Notes under the pieces: generated by a model
What the model was told of the DNA's origin: nothing
The model's input: the letters and a program-made list of their open reading frames with translations, nothing else
The model's database searches: none
Made by a program: the position numbers and the translations under genes
DNA from: JAFIEN01 sp051859505
GTDB taxonomy: Bacteria > Pseudomonadota > Alphaproteobacteria > Rhodobacterales > Rhodobacteraceae
Length of the DNA stretch: 64,000 nt
Reading direction: 5' to 3'
NCBI GenBank assembly: GCA_051859505.1
Contig: JBHYFN010000004.1
Location: 1 to 64,000, forward strand
Shown: positions 1 to 8,550 of the stretch, piece after piece
Numbering within the stretch: the stretch's first letter is position 1
Layout of the letters: the number at the start of each line of letters is the position of its first letter

Positions 1-13
1 CCCGTTTCGGCAA

Positions 14-32
14 GGGTGGGGTTCCCCCACCC
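14..32 (-). terminator. Hairpin after tuf (repeat-B variant)
   Basis: GGGTGGGG, a 3-nt loop and CCCCACCC form a perfect 8-bp stem directly after the tuf stop. The following T-run is weak. The flanking TAGGGTGGG sequence matches the dispersed repeat B found after sat-cysC and clpA. Confidence 0.6.
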
Positions 33-39
33 TACCGGA

Positions 40-1215
40 TCATTCGATGATCTTCGACACGACGCCCGCGCCGACGGTCCGGCCGCCTTCGCGGATCGCG
101 AAGCGCAGGCCGTCTTCCATCGCGATCGGCGCGATCAGCTCGACCTCGAACTTCAGGTTGTCGCCCGGCATCACCATCTCGGTCCCCGCGGGAAGAACAA
201 CCGTCCCCGTCACATCCGTCGTGCGGAAGTAGAACTGCGGACGGTAGTTGGCGAAGAACGGCGTGTGACGGCCACCCTCTTCCTTCGTCAGGATATAGGC
301 CTCGGCCTCGAACTTCGTATGCGGCTTGACCGAGCCGGGCTTGCACAGCACCTGGCCACGCTCCACACCGTCACGATCCACACCACGCAGCAGCGCGCCG
401 ATGTTGTCGCCCGCCTCGCCACGGTCCAGAAGCTTGCGGAACATCTCGACCCCGGTGCAGACCGACTTCTTCGTGTCGCGGATGCCCACGATCTCGATCT
501 CGTCGCCCACGTTGATCACGCCACGCTCGACCCGGCCGGTCACGACCGTGCCGCGGCCCGAGATCGAGAACACATCCTCGATCGGCATCAGGAACGGCTT
601 GTCCACGGCGCGCGCCGGCGTCGGGATGTAGCTGTCGACCGCCTCGAGCAGGGCGCGGATCGACTTCTCGCCGATCTCCTCGTCCCGGCCTTCCAGCGCG
701 GCCAGGGCCGAGCCGCGGATGATCGGGATGTCGTCGCCGGGATATTCGTAGGAGGACAGAAGCTCGCGGATCTCCATCTCGACCAGCTCGAGCAGTTCCT
801 CGTCATCCACCTGGTCGACCTTGTTCATGTAGACGACCATGTAGGGGATGCCCACCTGGCGGCCCAGCAGGATATGCTCGCGCGTCTGCGGCATCGGGCC
901 GTCGGCCGCGTTCACCACGAGGATCGCGCCGTCCATCTGCGCGGCACCGGTGATCATGTTCTTGACGTAGTCGGCATGGCCGGGGCAGTCGACATGGGCA
1001 TAGTGACGGGCGTCGGTCTCGTATTCCACATGCGCGGTCGAGATCGTGATCCCGCGCGCCTTCTCTTCCGGCGCCGCGTCGATCTGGTCATAGGCCTTGA
1101 AATCACCGAAATACTTCGTGATCGCCGCCGTCAGCGTCGTCTTGCCGTGGTCAACATGGCCGATCGTGCCGATGTTCACATGCGGTTTCGTCCGTTCAAA
1201 CTTTGCCTTCGCCAT
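40..1215 (-). CDS. tuf: Elongation factor Tu
   Basis: This GTPase carries aminoacyl-tRNA to the ribosomal A site in the cytoplasm. At 391 aa it has the full family length. The GTP-binding motifs are intact: GHVDHGKT at residues 19-26, DCPGH at 77-81 and NKVD at 132-135, followed by the two beta-barrel domains. It ends just before a perfect 8-bp stem hairpin (14-32). The upstream side holds a repeat and a sugar operon, not rpsL-rpsG-fusA, so this is not the str-operon copy. In many Proteobacteria the second tuf copy precedes tRNA-Trp and secE, and those would lie beyond the left edge. That placement is inference. Confidence 0.98.
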   Translation of the reverse strand: MAKAKFERTKPHVNIGTIGHVDHGKTTLTAAITKYFGDFKAYDQIDAAPEEKARGITISTAHVEYETDARHYAHVDCPGHADYVKNMITGAAQMDGAILVVNAADGPMPQTREHILLGRQVGIPYMVVYMNKVDQVDDEELLELVEMEIRELLSSYEYPGDDIPIIRGSALAALEGRDEEIGEKSIRALLEAVDSYIPTPARAVDKPFLMPIEDVFSISGRGTVVTGRVERGVINVGDEIEIVGIRDTKKSVCTGVEMFRKLLDRGEAGDNIGALLRGVDRDGVERGQVLCKPGSVKPHTKFEAEAYILTKEEGGRHTPFFANYRPQFYFRTTDVTGTVVLPAGTEMVMPGDNLKFEVELIAPIAMEDGLRFAIREGGRTVGAGVVSKIIE

Positions 1216-1314
1216 GATGACGTCATCCCGTTGCCAATGGCCCCCGAAAGGGCCCGATTCACACCGCGCGCCGTCTATCCGCTGCCCCGGAAAGAATCAA
1301 GCACTGCACGCCAT

Positions 1315-1443
1315 TGCTTCTTTTGTTCGAAAATATCCCGGGGGAGTCCGCGAAGCGGACGGGGGCAGAGCCCCCGCGCCCCCTGCCCCCCGCGCCGACC
1401 GCCCCGGACCCGCGCGGGAGCCCCGAATTTGGCCAAATTCGGG
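1315..1443. repeat. Composite dispersed repeat A, copy 1
   Basis: The repeat starts with TGCTTCTTTTGTTC, runs into AAATATCCCGGGGG, and continues with two hairpins: GTCCGC-gaa-GCGGAC (1346-1360) and GGGGGC-aga-GCCCCC (1361-1375). It ends in a perfect 22-bp palindrome (1422-1443) centred on TTTGGCCAAA. The same head, GC hairpin and TTTGGCCAAA palindrome recur at 21775-21857, and the head alone recurs inverted at 7561-7587. It lies between the divergently placed 5' end of tuf and the 3' end of the FucU-like gene. Confidence 0.75.
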
Positions 1444-1452
1444 TCCGCGACG

Positions 1453-1908
1453 TCACAGTGGCGGCAGATCCACCACACCTTTCTTCAGGATGAAACAGCC
1501 ATAGGGCCCGCTGTCGCTGGTGCGGATGATGCAGAAGGCCCGGCGCGCGCGCTCGTAGAAGGCAAAGCGCTCGAGCGGTTCCATCGCCACCGGACGGCCC
1601 TCGGCCGCGTCGATCACCGCCTGCATCCGGGCAAAGACCGGCACCACGCCGTCGGGATCGCCCACCACCTGCATCCGCGCCACCGGCCTCTCGACGAAGG
1701 TATCCAGCGGCATCAGGCTCAGGATCGCCGCCGCCCCCGTCGGAATATCGCATCCGGCCATGTCGATCAGCCGGCCGTGGGTCGTCTCTGCGGCGATGCT
1801 CGCCGCCGGGTGGTTCACGTCGCAGATCACCAGATCGTCGCCATGTCCCATCAGCATCAGCGCATGGACGATCTCGGCCGACAGGCGCTGGTCGATGCCC
1901 TTCAGCAT
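1453..1908 (-). CDS. RbsD/FucU family sugar mutarotase (FucU-like), copy 1
   Basis: Members of this family interconvert alpha and beta anomers of sugars such as fucose and ribose in the cytoplasm, feeding kinases or isomerases. The 151-aa product has the MGHGD motif at residues 20-24 with the family's catalytic His (H22), and the C-terminal YGCFILKKGV segment typical of FucU. The start at 1908 was chosen over a longer reading because ATG overlaps the TGA of the upstream permease by one base, suggesting translational coupling. It is the last gene of a binding protein-permease-permease-mutarotase operon. It is clearly paralogous to the gene at 7074-7526, on the other side of the same transporter. 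Whether the substrate is fucose or another sugar cannot be told. Confidence 0.87.
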   Translation of the reverse strand: MLKGIDQRLSAEIVHALMLMGHGDDLVICDVNHPAASIAAETTHGRLIDMAGCDIPTGAAAILSLMPLDTFVERPVARMQVVGDPDGVVPVFARMQAVIDAAEGRPVAMEPLERFAFYERARRAFCIIRTSDSGPYGCFILKKGVVDLPPL

Positions 1909-2852
1909 CACTTCACCGCGCCCGCGGCCATCCCCTTGATGATGAACCGTTCCAGCAGGATGCCCACGATCACCAGCGGCAGGATCGCCGCCGCCGACAG
2001 CGCCGCCATCGCCCACCAGTTGATGCCCTGGCTGCCGGTCTGGCTGGCCACCATCACAGGCAGCGTATTGGCATGGGTCGAGGTCAGGAGCGCCGCGAAG
2101 AAATACTCGTTCCAGGTCAGGACCAGGCTCAGGATGAAGGCCGCGACCATGCCGGGCAGCGCGATCGGCAGGATGATGGTCAGGAAGGCCCCCCAGACGG
2201 AAAGGCCGTCGACCATCGCCGCCTCTTCAAGCTCGGTGGGGATGCCGGCGAACTGGTCGCGCATGATCCAGATGACGATCGGCAGCACCGTCAGCGTGTA
2301 AAGCACGATCAGCCCGATCCGCGTGTCCAGCAGCGCCAGCTCCTTGTAGAGAACCAGGAACGGCAGGGCGAGCACGACCGGCGGCAGGATCAGCTGGCTG
2401 AGGAAGAAGAACGAGATATCCCCGTTGCGCATGAAACCGAACTTGTAGCTGAAGCGCGACAGGCCATAGGCCGCGAGGCTGCCCAGCACGACCGCCAGAG
2501 TGGACGAGGCCAGGGCCACGATGGCCGAATTGGTGAACCGCTTGAGGAATTCGGCCCGCACGGTGGATTCCGCCCCGATCGTGTCGGGCGACAGGCCGAG
2601 CGAGCGCCAGCCAAGCCAGGCGGGCTCGAAATCGACCCAGGGCACCAGATGGCCCTGCATCACATTGGGCGCCATCTTGAAGCTGGTCGTGATCGTCCAG
2701 TAGATCGGAAACAGGCAGATGATCGCCCAGACGATCAGCGCCGCATGGATCGCGACCCGCCCCGTCCACCAGGCGGCGCGATGGCGCAGATCCTCTTCGC
2801 TGTCGCGAAAGATCGGCTCGTTCGACATGTCCGTGCTCGTGTCGCTGCTCAT
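1908..2852 (-). CDS. Sugar ABC transporter permease, CUT1 (MalG type)
   Basis: This 314-aa inner-membrane protein is one half of the membrane channel of a CUT1 carbohydrate importer. About six hydrophobic segments follow a polar N-terminus of roughly 30 residues. The cytoplasmic EAA loop that docks onto the ATPase reads EEAAMVDGLSVWGAF, then ILPIALPG, as in MalG-type permeases. The start overlaps the stop of the partner permease by 4 bases (ATGA at 2849-2852), and the 3' end overlaps the mutarotase start. The ATPase partner is encoded divergently at 5973-7043. The transported sugar is unknown. Confidence 0.93.
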   Translation of the reverse strand: MSSDTSTDMSNEPIFRDSEEDLRHRAAWWTGRVAIHAALIVWAIICLFPIYWTITTSFKMAPNVMQGHLVPWVDFEPAWLGWRSLGLSPDTIGAESTVRAEFLKRFTNSAIVALASSTLAVVLGSLAAYGLSRFSYKFGFMRNGDISFFFLSQLILPPVVLALPFLVLYKELALLDTRIGLIVLYTLTVLPIVIWIMRDQFAGIPTELEEAAMVDGLSVWGAFLTIILPIALPGMVAAFILSLVLTWNEYFFAALLTSTHANTLPVMVASQTGSQGINWWAMAALSAAAILPLVIVGILLERFIIKGMAAGAVK

Positions 2853-3955
2853 GTCTGTGGCCTCGTCCAGCGTTCCGAGACTTTCATCAGGATCGTCATG
2901 ACGATGACGATGATGACCAGATAGACCATCGCCAGCAGCGTCCCGTAGCCGACGTTCGACCGGTCCCTGTATTCACGGAAGATGAAGCTTGTCACCGTGT
3001 CCGTCGCCCCGCCCGGGCCGCCTGCGGTGACGTTGATGACGATATCGGCCAGCTTGAGCTTGAAGATCAGCCGGATCAGGATCGCCGTGACCGAGACCGG
3101 CAGCATCAGCGGAAAGGTCACTTCCCAGAAGCCGCGCCAGCCGCTTGCGCCATCGACCTTGGCCGCTTCCTGCACCTCGCGCGGGATAGCCTGCAGGCCG
3201 GCCAGGAGCATGATCATCATGAAGGGGATATAGGTCCAGGCATCCATCAGCATGATCGTCGCCCGCGCCATTTCGGGCGAGGAAAAGAAGCTGGGGTTGT
3301 CCACGCCCAGCCAGCGCGCCAGCCGCGCGATGGGGCCGAAGCGGGGCTCGAGCATGGATTTGCCGATCATCCAGGACACGGCCACCGGCGACAGCATCAA
3401 CGGCATCAGGAAGGCCACGCGAAAGAACTTGCGAGCCCGGATCTGGGCGTTGAGCATCAGGGCAAGGCCGAAGGCCACGGCATATTCGGCAAGGATCGCC
3501 AGCGAATACCAGACCATGTTGCGCAGGGCGTTCCAGTAGAACGGATCGCGCCACATCTGGCGCAGATTGTCCAGGCCGTTGAACTTGCGCCCCGTCGGGC
3601 TGGAGAGGTTCCAGTCCGAGAAGGCGATGACCAGCCCGAAGATCAGCGGAAAGACGACGACGCTGACCACGAAGAGCACGGCCGGCAGCACGAACAGCAC
3701 CCGCTTGCCCTGTTCGCCGCGGATCAGGATCTGCGCCCAGCACAAAGCCACGGCCCAGGTGATGTAGGCGTAAAGCGTGGGGCGCCAGTTGGTGAAGCCA
3801 AGGTCCAGCCGCCCGGTGACCTGCAGCGTCTGGAGTGTCGCCACAACCGCAAGCAGGCCGGCGGATCCCCAGATCAGGGCACGCCCGAGCGCCACACGCG
3901 ACGCGGGTATGTCGTCGGCGGTGACGACATGAAGAAGATCGCCTTGCTGGGTCAT
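2849..3955 (-). CDS. Sugar ABC transporter permease, CUT1 (MalF type)
   Basis: This 368-aa inner-membrane permease is the second channel subunit of the CUT1 importer. The N-terminus is longer than in the partner and carries additional hydrophobic segments, as in MalF/UgpA-type proteins. The EAA docking loop is visible as EVQEAAKVDGASGWRGF followed by VTFPLMLP. It follows the binding-protein gene after 146 bases that contain a 10-bp stem hairpin, and is coupled to the next permease by an ATGA overlap. The hairpin probably lowers permease expression relative to the binding protein; that is inference. Confidence 0.93.
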   Translation of the reverse strand: MTQQGDLLHVVTADDIPASRVALGRALIWGSAGLLAVVATLQTLQVTGRLDLGFTNWRPTLYAYITWAVALCWAQILIRGEQGKRVLFVLPAVLFVVSVVVFPLIFGLVIAFSDWNLSSPTGRKFNGLDNLRQMWRDPFYWNALRNMVWYSLAILAEYAVAFGLALMLNAQIRARKFFRVAFLMPLMLSPVAVSWMIGKSMLEPRFGPIARLARWLGVDNPSFFSSPEMARATIMLMDAWTYIPFMMIMLLAGLQAIPREVQEAAKVDGASGWRGFWEVTFPLMLPVSVTAILIRLIFKLKLADIVINVTAGGPGGATDTVTSFIFREYRDRSNVGYGTLLAMVYLVIIVIVMTILMKVSERWTRPQT

Positions 3956-4018
3956 CGGAATTCCGGGTGGCGGTTGTCGGTGGCTGATGCGTCAGGGCGC
4001 TTGTGGCCCCTTGGCAGG

Positions 4019-4048
4019 GCGGGCCGCGCCCGAAGGAACGCGGCCCGC
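4019..4048 (-). terminator. Stem-loop between binding-protein and permease genes
   Basis: GCGGGCCGCG (4019-4028) pairs perfectly with CGCGGCCCGC (4039-4048) across a 10-nt loop. There is no T-run, so it is more likely an mRNA-stabilising or attenuating structure than a full terminator. Equivalent hairpins follow the other two binding-protein genes (9709-9758 and 17767-17793). Confidence 0.6.
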
Positions 4049-4101
4049 TGGTCTTGGGTCTTGGGCGGGCCCACCCCGGACGGGCGGCCCCGCGATGGGC
4101 C

Positions 4102-5739
4102 TCACATGCCCAGAGAGGCCTTGTAAAGCGCGATCTGGCTTTCGCGGCCGATCTGGTCGGTGATCGCTTCCCAGGCGGCGGCGATGGCATCGGCGGTTTC
4201 CTGGGCCGAGCCGTACTGACCGGCAAAGCCCTTGGCCAGTTCGTCCTCGGCGACCGAGTAGTACTGGAAGATGCCGGGGATCCGCGGTTCGATCGCCGTA
4301 TTGGGATGGTTGTAGCTGTCGAGCATCGAGGAGAGGTAATCCTCGATGAAATCCCGGTCATAGCCCGCCGCTTCCCATTCGTCATAGATGAAGTGCGAGT
4401 TGCGATAGGGCTGGAAGCCCGAGGGATAGGCCACGGTCCAGAGCGACAGATCCTTGCCGCCCAGATGCGCCGCCGCCGACCAGGCCGCCTTGCGCTTCTT
4501 CTCGTCGCCCGAGACGCGGCTGGTCACATAGATGCCCCAGCCGATATAGGCCATGTTGATCGCCTCGTTGGGTTCGTCTTCCCACTCGGCCGTCACGGCA
4601 TTGTAGCGACGGGTCGCGCCCGGGTTGATGCCGAAGCCCACGACATCGCCCACCACCGAACTGTCCGAGGTGCGCGCGTTCGAACCCACATCGCCCCACC
4701 ACATGATCATCGACCCGGTGCCCGCCAGGAACTGCGAGAAGGCGGTCGTGCCGGGATCGGCGTTGATCTGGTCGGCCGGATAGGCGCCGGGGGTGTCGAT
4801 CAGGTCCATCACGTCCTGGATCGCCTGGACCCAGGCCGGGTTGTTGACCATGGGCGTCATCGTATCGGGATCGAAGAGCCAGGCCGCATTGTCGGGATGC
4901 TTGCCATAGGCAACGGCGCGGTTCATCAGGAAGTAGAAGCCGAAGCCACCCCAGCCCTTGAGCGGGTCAAGATAGCCATGCGCCGGCAGCCCGGTCAGCG
5001 GATCGCTTTCGCCCACCACGGCCTTGGTGACGGCATTCACCTCTTCCCAGGTCGAGGGGACAGCCGGCCCGCCGATGGCGCCTTCGCCGAAATAGTCGGT
5101 CCGATAGGCAAAGGTATGTGCATCGCCGTCGATGTTGACGCGGTAGAGCTTGCCGTCCCAGGTGCCGATCGGCGGCTTGAGGTAGTCGACGAAGTCATCG
5201 ACCTCGATCAGGTCGGCCACCCACTGCGGCATCTCGTCCAGAAGGCCGCGCCCGGCGGTATCGCCCTCGAAGGGGGCGCCCATCTCGAGGATGTCGAAAT
5301 CGACCGTCTCGGTCGCGATCGACTGCTGCAGGCGGGCGTTGTAATCGGCCTGGGCAAGGTCGATCCAGTTGATCCTGGCACCGGTGTAGGCCTCCCAGGG
5401 CTTCAGGAAGCCGCGGAACAGGAAGTTGTGCAGGTTCTGGTTGTTCAGACCCATGAAGGTCAGCTCGACGCCTTCGAACTCGCCTTCCTCGACCGTGGCC
5501 CTGGTGCCGCCAAGGCACATCTCGCCCACGCGCTGCCAGTCGGCATCGGTGGGGCTGCCCATGCCCACGCCGGGGATCTTGAGGATCTCTGCGCGCAGAT
5601 CGCCCTCGGCCATCGCCGGGGTCGCACCCAGGCCCAGCCCGCCGGCCGCGGCGACGCCGCCGACGCTTGCCGCGCCCTGCATGAGACGGCGCCGGGTCAT
5701 CGACGCGCGCACCGCCATTTCGTAAATCTCGGCTTTCAT
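4102..5739 (-). CDS. Extracellular sugar-binding protein of the CUT1 ABC system (Tat-exported)
   Basis: This periplasmic binding protein delivers its ligand to the CUT1 permeases. At 545 aa it is larger than the usual 400-450 aa of the family. The N-terminus has a twin-arginine motif (TRRRLMQG near residues 15-22), a hydrophobic Ala/Gly-rich stretch and a probable cleavage site after ATPAMA near residue 44, so Tat export of a folded protein is likely. The start at 5739 was chosen because GGGAGGAT lies directly upstream; a longer in-frame extension to 5820 lacks this. It is first in its operon and reads away from a divergent promoter that carries a 27-bp inverted repeat. The ligand is not identifiable. 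Confidence 0.92.
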   Translation of the reverse strand: MKAEIYEMAVRASMTRRRLMQGAASVGGVAAAGGLGLGATPAMAEGDLRAEILKIPGVGMGSPTDADWQRVGEMCLGGTRATVEEGEFEGVELTFMGLNNQNLHNFLFRGFLKPWEAYTGARINWIDLAQADYNARLQQSIATETVDFDILEMGAPFEGDTAGRGLLDEMPQWVADLIEVDDFVDYLKPPIGTWDGKLYRVNIDGDAHTFAYRTDYFGEGAIGGPAVPSTWEEVNAVTKAVVGESDPLTGLPAHGYLDPLKGWGGFGFYFLMNRAVAYGKHPDNAAWLFDPDTMTPMVNNPAWVQAIQDVMDLIDTPGAYPADQINADPGTTAFSQFLAGTGSMIMWWGDVGSNARTSDSSVVGDVVGFGINPGATRRYNAVTAEWEDEPNEAINMAYIGWGIYVTSRVSGDEKKRKAAWSAAAHLGGKDLSLWTVAYPSGFQPYRNSHFIYDEWEAAGYDRDFIEDYLSSMLDSYNHPNTAIEPRIPGIFQYYSVAEDELAKGFAGQYGSAQETADAIAAAWEAITDQIGRESQIALYKASLGM

Positions 5740-5877
5740 TCCATCCTCCCTGAAACAGCGCCTCCGGGCGCATCTCCCCTGTGACCGGTCGCTCGTCCGG
5801 GCGGCCCTGCCGATGTGCAAGAGATCGCCCGGAGCGGCCTTCCGGCGCGAACGGGATCGTTCCAGCCTTCCTCCGTC

Positions 5878-5904
5878 AAGTCAAGCACTTCGGATGCTTG
5901 ACTT
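5878..5904. promoter_or_regulatory. Perfect inverted repeat, probable operator of the divergent CUT1 promoter
   Basis: AAGTCAAGCA, a 7-nt spacer (CTTCGGA) and TGCTTGACTT form a perfect 10-bp-arm inverted repeat in the 233-bp region between the binding-protein and ATPase genes. The right arm runs into TTGACTTTT, also a possible -35 element. No regulator gene lies next to it. Confidence 0.6.
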
Positions 5905-5972
5905 TTCGACAGTGATGGACAGCCTTGGCGCGCGCGGCTAGAGGGCCTCGGCAGCACGGCAGGGAGAGAGAC

Positions 5973-7043
5973 ATGGCTGAGGTGACGATCCGCGATCTGC
6001 GCAAGGCCTATGGCGCCACAGAGGTGATCCATGGTGTGAACGTGGATATCGCCGACGGGCAGTTCGTGGTGCTGGTGGGGCCCTCGGGCTGCGGGAAGTC
6101 CACGCTTCTGCGGATGATCGCAGGGCTGGAAGGCGTCAGCGGCGGACAGATCCGAATCGGCGAGCGGGTGGTGAACAACCTGCCCCCCTCGAAGCGCGAC
6201 ATCGCCATGGTGTTCCAGAATTACGCCCTTTATCCGCACAAGACAGTCGCCGCGAACATGGGTTTCGCGCTCAAGATGCAGGGCATGCCCAAGGCCGAGA
6301 TCGACCAGCGCGTCGAACGGGCGGCGGGTATTCTGGGGCTCAAACCCTATCTTTCGCGCTATCCCCGCGCACTTTCGGGCGGCCAGCGTCAACGGGTGGC
6401 GATGGGGCGCGCCATCGTGCGCAATCCGCAGGTCTTTCTGTTCGACGAGCCCTTGTCGAACCTTGATGCCAAGCTGCGCGTGCAGATGCGCACCGAGATC
6501 CGCGAGTTGCACCAGAGGCTGGCGACCACCACCGTCTATGTCACCCATGACCAGATCGAGGCGATGACCATGGCCGACCGGATCGTCGTCATGCGCGACG
6601 GCCACATCGCCCAGATCGGCGCCCCGCTCGAACTCTATGACCGGCCGGCCAATGTCTTTGTCGCGGGCTTCATCGGCAGCCCGGCGATGAACCTGATCGA
6701 GGGCGAGATCGTCGAGGGCCCGAACGGCCCCGAGGTGCAGGCCGGAGAGATGCGCCTGCCCGCGCCCGCGCTGCACGGCATCGCGCCGGGGCGGCGGATC
6801 GTCTATGGCATCCGGCCCGAACATCTGGGCATCGTCGCCGCCTCGGGCCTCGCGGCGACGGTCAGCGTGGTCGAGCCGACGGGATCCGAGACGCATCTGG
6901 TGCTGCGCGGCGGTGGGCGGGAACTGACCGTGGTGTCGCGCGAGCGGCTGGCCGTGCGGCCGGGTGAGACGGTGCATCTGACGCCCGATACGTCCATGGT
7001 GCATCTGTTCGATGCCGATAGCGGCAACCGGATCGAAGACTGA
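5973..7043 (+). CDS. Sugar ABC transporter ATP-binding protein (MalK/UgpC type)
   Basis: This cytoplasmic ATPase energises CUT1 sugar import. The 356-aa product has Walker A GPSGCGKST (residues 36-44), signature LSGGQ (134-138), Walker B VFLFDE (154-159) and the H-loop in YVTHDQ. The C-terminal 120 or so residues form the MOI/TOBE-type regulatory domain of MalK/UgpC proteins. The start at 5973 is preceded by AGGGAGAG; the upstream in-frame extension is unlikely. It is transcribed divergently from the binding protein and permeases and is followed 30 bases later by the second FucU-like gene. Some UgpC-type ATPases serve more than one CUT1 transporter, so an additional partner elsewhere is possible. 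Confidence 0.95.
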   Translation: MAEVTIRDLRKAYGATEVIHGVNVDIADGQFVVLVGPSGCGKSTLLRMIAGLEGVSGGQIRIGERVVNNLPPSKRDIAMVFQNYALYPHKTVAANMGFALKMQGMPKAEIDQRVERAAGILGLKPYLSRYPRALSGGQRQRVAMGRAIVRNPQVFLFDEPLSNLDAKLRVQMRTEIRELHQRLATTTVYVTHDQIEAMTMADRIVVMRDGHIAQIGAPLELYDRPANVFVAGFIGSPAMNLIEGEIVEGPNGPEVQAGEMRLPAPALHGIAPGRRIVYGIRPEHLGIVAASGLAATVSVVEPTGSETHLVLRGGGRELTVVSRERLAVRPGETVHLTPDTSMVHLFDADSGNRIED

Positions 7044-7073
7044 AACACTGGCGAGGAAAGGGAGGAGGAACGG

Positions 7074-7526
7074 ATGCTCAAGGGGATCGACAACCGGCTG
7101 AATGCCGATGTGCTTTATGCGCTTCGGGCGATGGGGCATGGCGATGTGCTGGTGATCGCGGATACGAATTTTCCCTCTGACAGCGTCGCCCGTTCGACCG
7201 TTCTGGGCGAGCTTCTGCGGATGGAGAACCTGACCGCCGCCGAGGCGATGGAGGCGGTGCTCTCGGTCCTGCCGCTTGATACCTTCGTCGAGGATTTCGC
7301 AGCCCGGATGGAGATCGTCGACGCGCCCGACGAGGTGCCCCCGGTGCAGGCCGAGGTGCAGGCCGCGATCGACGCGGCAGAGGGCCGCCCGCGGCCGATG
7401 ATCGGGGTGGAGCGGTTCGATTTCTACGACCGCGCCCGCGAGGCCTATGCCGTGATCCAGACCGGCGAGCGGCGGTTCTACGGCTGTTTCCTTCTGCGCA
7501 AGGGCGTGATCGCGCCAGAAGCCTGA
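7074..7526 (+). CDS. RbsD/FucU family sugar mutarotase (FucU-like), copy 2
   Basis: A 150-aa cytoplasmic mutarotase of the RbsD/FucU family, which speeds anomer exchange of free sugars. It begins MLKGIDNRL, has MGHGD at residues 20-24 and the FucU-like end FYGCFLLRKGV. The neighbour at 1453-1908 shares MLKGID, MGHGD, LPLDTFVE and AAIDAAEGRP, so the two are paralogs. GGGAGGAGG lies just before the ATG. The gene follows the CUT1 ATPase and precedes a ribokinase, from which it is separated by a copy of repeat A. Its duplication around one transporter suggests anomer supply matters for this substrate, but the specificity of each copy is unknown. Confidence 0.88.
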   Translation: MLKGIDNRLNADVLYALRAMGHGDVLVIADTNFPSDSVARSTVLGELLRMENLTAAEAMEAVLSVLPLDTFVEDFAARMEIVDAPDEVPPVQAEVQAAIDAAEGRPRPMIGVERFDFYDRAREAYAVIQTGERRFYGCFLLRKGVIAPEA

Positions 7527-7560
7527 GGACAGCGCCCCGGGGCAAGGTCGGAGCCTCCGG

Positions 7561-7587
7561 CGGGGATATTTTCAAACAAAAGAAGCA
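7561..7587. repeat. Dispersed repeat A, copy 3 (inverted, head only)
   Basis: Read on the minus strand it gives TGCTTCTTTTGTTTGAAAA followed by TATCCCCG, the same head as copies 1 and 2. It lacks the downstream GC hairpin and TTTGGCCAAA palindrome. It lies between the FucU-like and ribokinase genes. Confidence 0.65.
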
Positions 7588-7620
7588 CGCAGGGCGTGTC
7601 TGGGGTTCGGAGGAAGCGCG

Positions 7621-8550
7621 ATGGGTTCGGGGCGGATCGTCATTCTGGGGGTCTTCGTGGCCGATACTTCTTACCGGGCGGCGCGGCCGCCCCGGATGGG
7701 CGAGACGATCATGGGCGACAGCTTCGCGCTCGGCCCCGGTGGCAAGGGTTCGAATCAGGCGGTGGCAGCGGCGCGGGCCGGGGGCGAGGTGCATTTCATC
7801 ACCCGGCTTGGGCGCGATCCCTTTGCCGACATGGCGCTGGCGACCTGGGAAGGGGCCGGGGTGAAGCCGGCCGTCACCCAGCATGACGACAGCTATACCG
7901 GGGCCGCCTATATCTTTGTGGAAAGCGGCACCGGGAACAATGCGATCATCGTCTGCCCCGGTGTGGCGGGGCTGATCTCGGAGGCGGATATCGACGCGCG
8001 GACCGATCTGATCGCGGGGGCCTCGGTCTTTGTGACCCAGCTTGAACAGCCGCTGCCGGCGGCGATGCGCGCGCTGCAGATCGCGCGGGGGGCGGGCGTG
8101 CGCACGATCCTCAACCCCGCTCCGGCCGCAGCGCTGCCCACGGGGATGCTGGCTTTGTGCGACTTCGTCACCCCCAACGAAAGCGAGGCCGAGGCCCTGA
8201 CCGGGATCAGCGTCACCGACCCCGCCAGCGCCGAGGCCGCCGCGCGCGCCCTGGTCGCGCAGGGCGCGGGTGCCGCCATCATCACGCTGGGCGAACAGGG
8301 GGCGCTGTTCTGCGACGGCGGTGCGGCGGTGCATCAGCCGGTGATCTCTGCCGGCCCGGTGGCCGAGACGACCGGCGCGGGCGACGCCTTCAACGGCGGT
8401 TTTGCCGTGGCCCTGGCCGAAGGGCAGGATGCGGTGGCCGCGATGCGGTTCGGCTGCGCCACGGCGGGGATCTCGGTCACGCGGCCCGGCACGGCGCCCT
8501 CGATGCCCGCCCGCGACGAGATCGAGGCGCTGCTGGCCCGCACCGCCTGA
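7621..8550 (+). CDS. rbsK: Ribokinase-like PfkB carbohydrate kinase
   Basis: PfkB-family kinase expected to phosphorylate ribose or a similar sugar at O5 with ATP. The 309-aa length fits ribokinase. The first PfkB signature is GGKGSNQAVAAARAG from residue 40, and the second is TTGAGDAFNGG from residue 250, with catalytic base D255 and the anion-hole Gly residues intact. GGAGGAAG precedes the ATG. The mutarotase upstream and a ribose-type CUT2 ABC system downstream (8758-11571) are the classic partners of RbsK. A second PfkB kinase lies at 18861. Ribose is the likeliest substrate, but other pentoses or deoxysugars are possible. Confidence 0.88.
   Translation: MGSGRIVILGVFVADTSYRAARPPRMGETIMGDSFALGPGGKGSNQAVAAARAGGEVHFITRLGRDPFADMALATWEGAGVKPAVTQHDDSYTGAAYIFVESGTGNNAIIVCPGVAGLISEADIDARTDLIAGASVFVTQLEQPLPAAMRALQIARGAGVRTILNPAPAAALPTGMLALCDFVTPNESEAEALTGISVTDPASAEAAARALVAQGAGAAIITLGEQGALFCDGGAAVHQPVISAGPVAETTGAGDAFNGGFAVALAEGQDAVAAMRFGCATAGISVTRPGTAPSMPARDEIEALLARTA

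Noticed and set aside
16..2301. Plus-strand open frame of 761 codons over tuf and the first mutarotase
   Set aside because: Antisense to tuf, which is certain. The predicted product is rich in Arg, His, Asp and Gly with no family motif.
5925..5972. Upstream extension of the CUT1 ATPase
   Set aside because: A 16-residue extension beginning MARAARGPRQ would be possible, but family similarity and the ribosome-binding site fit the ATG at 5973.
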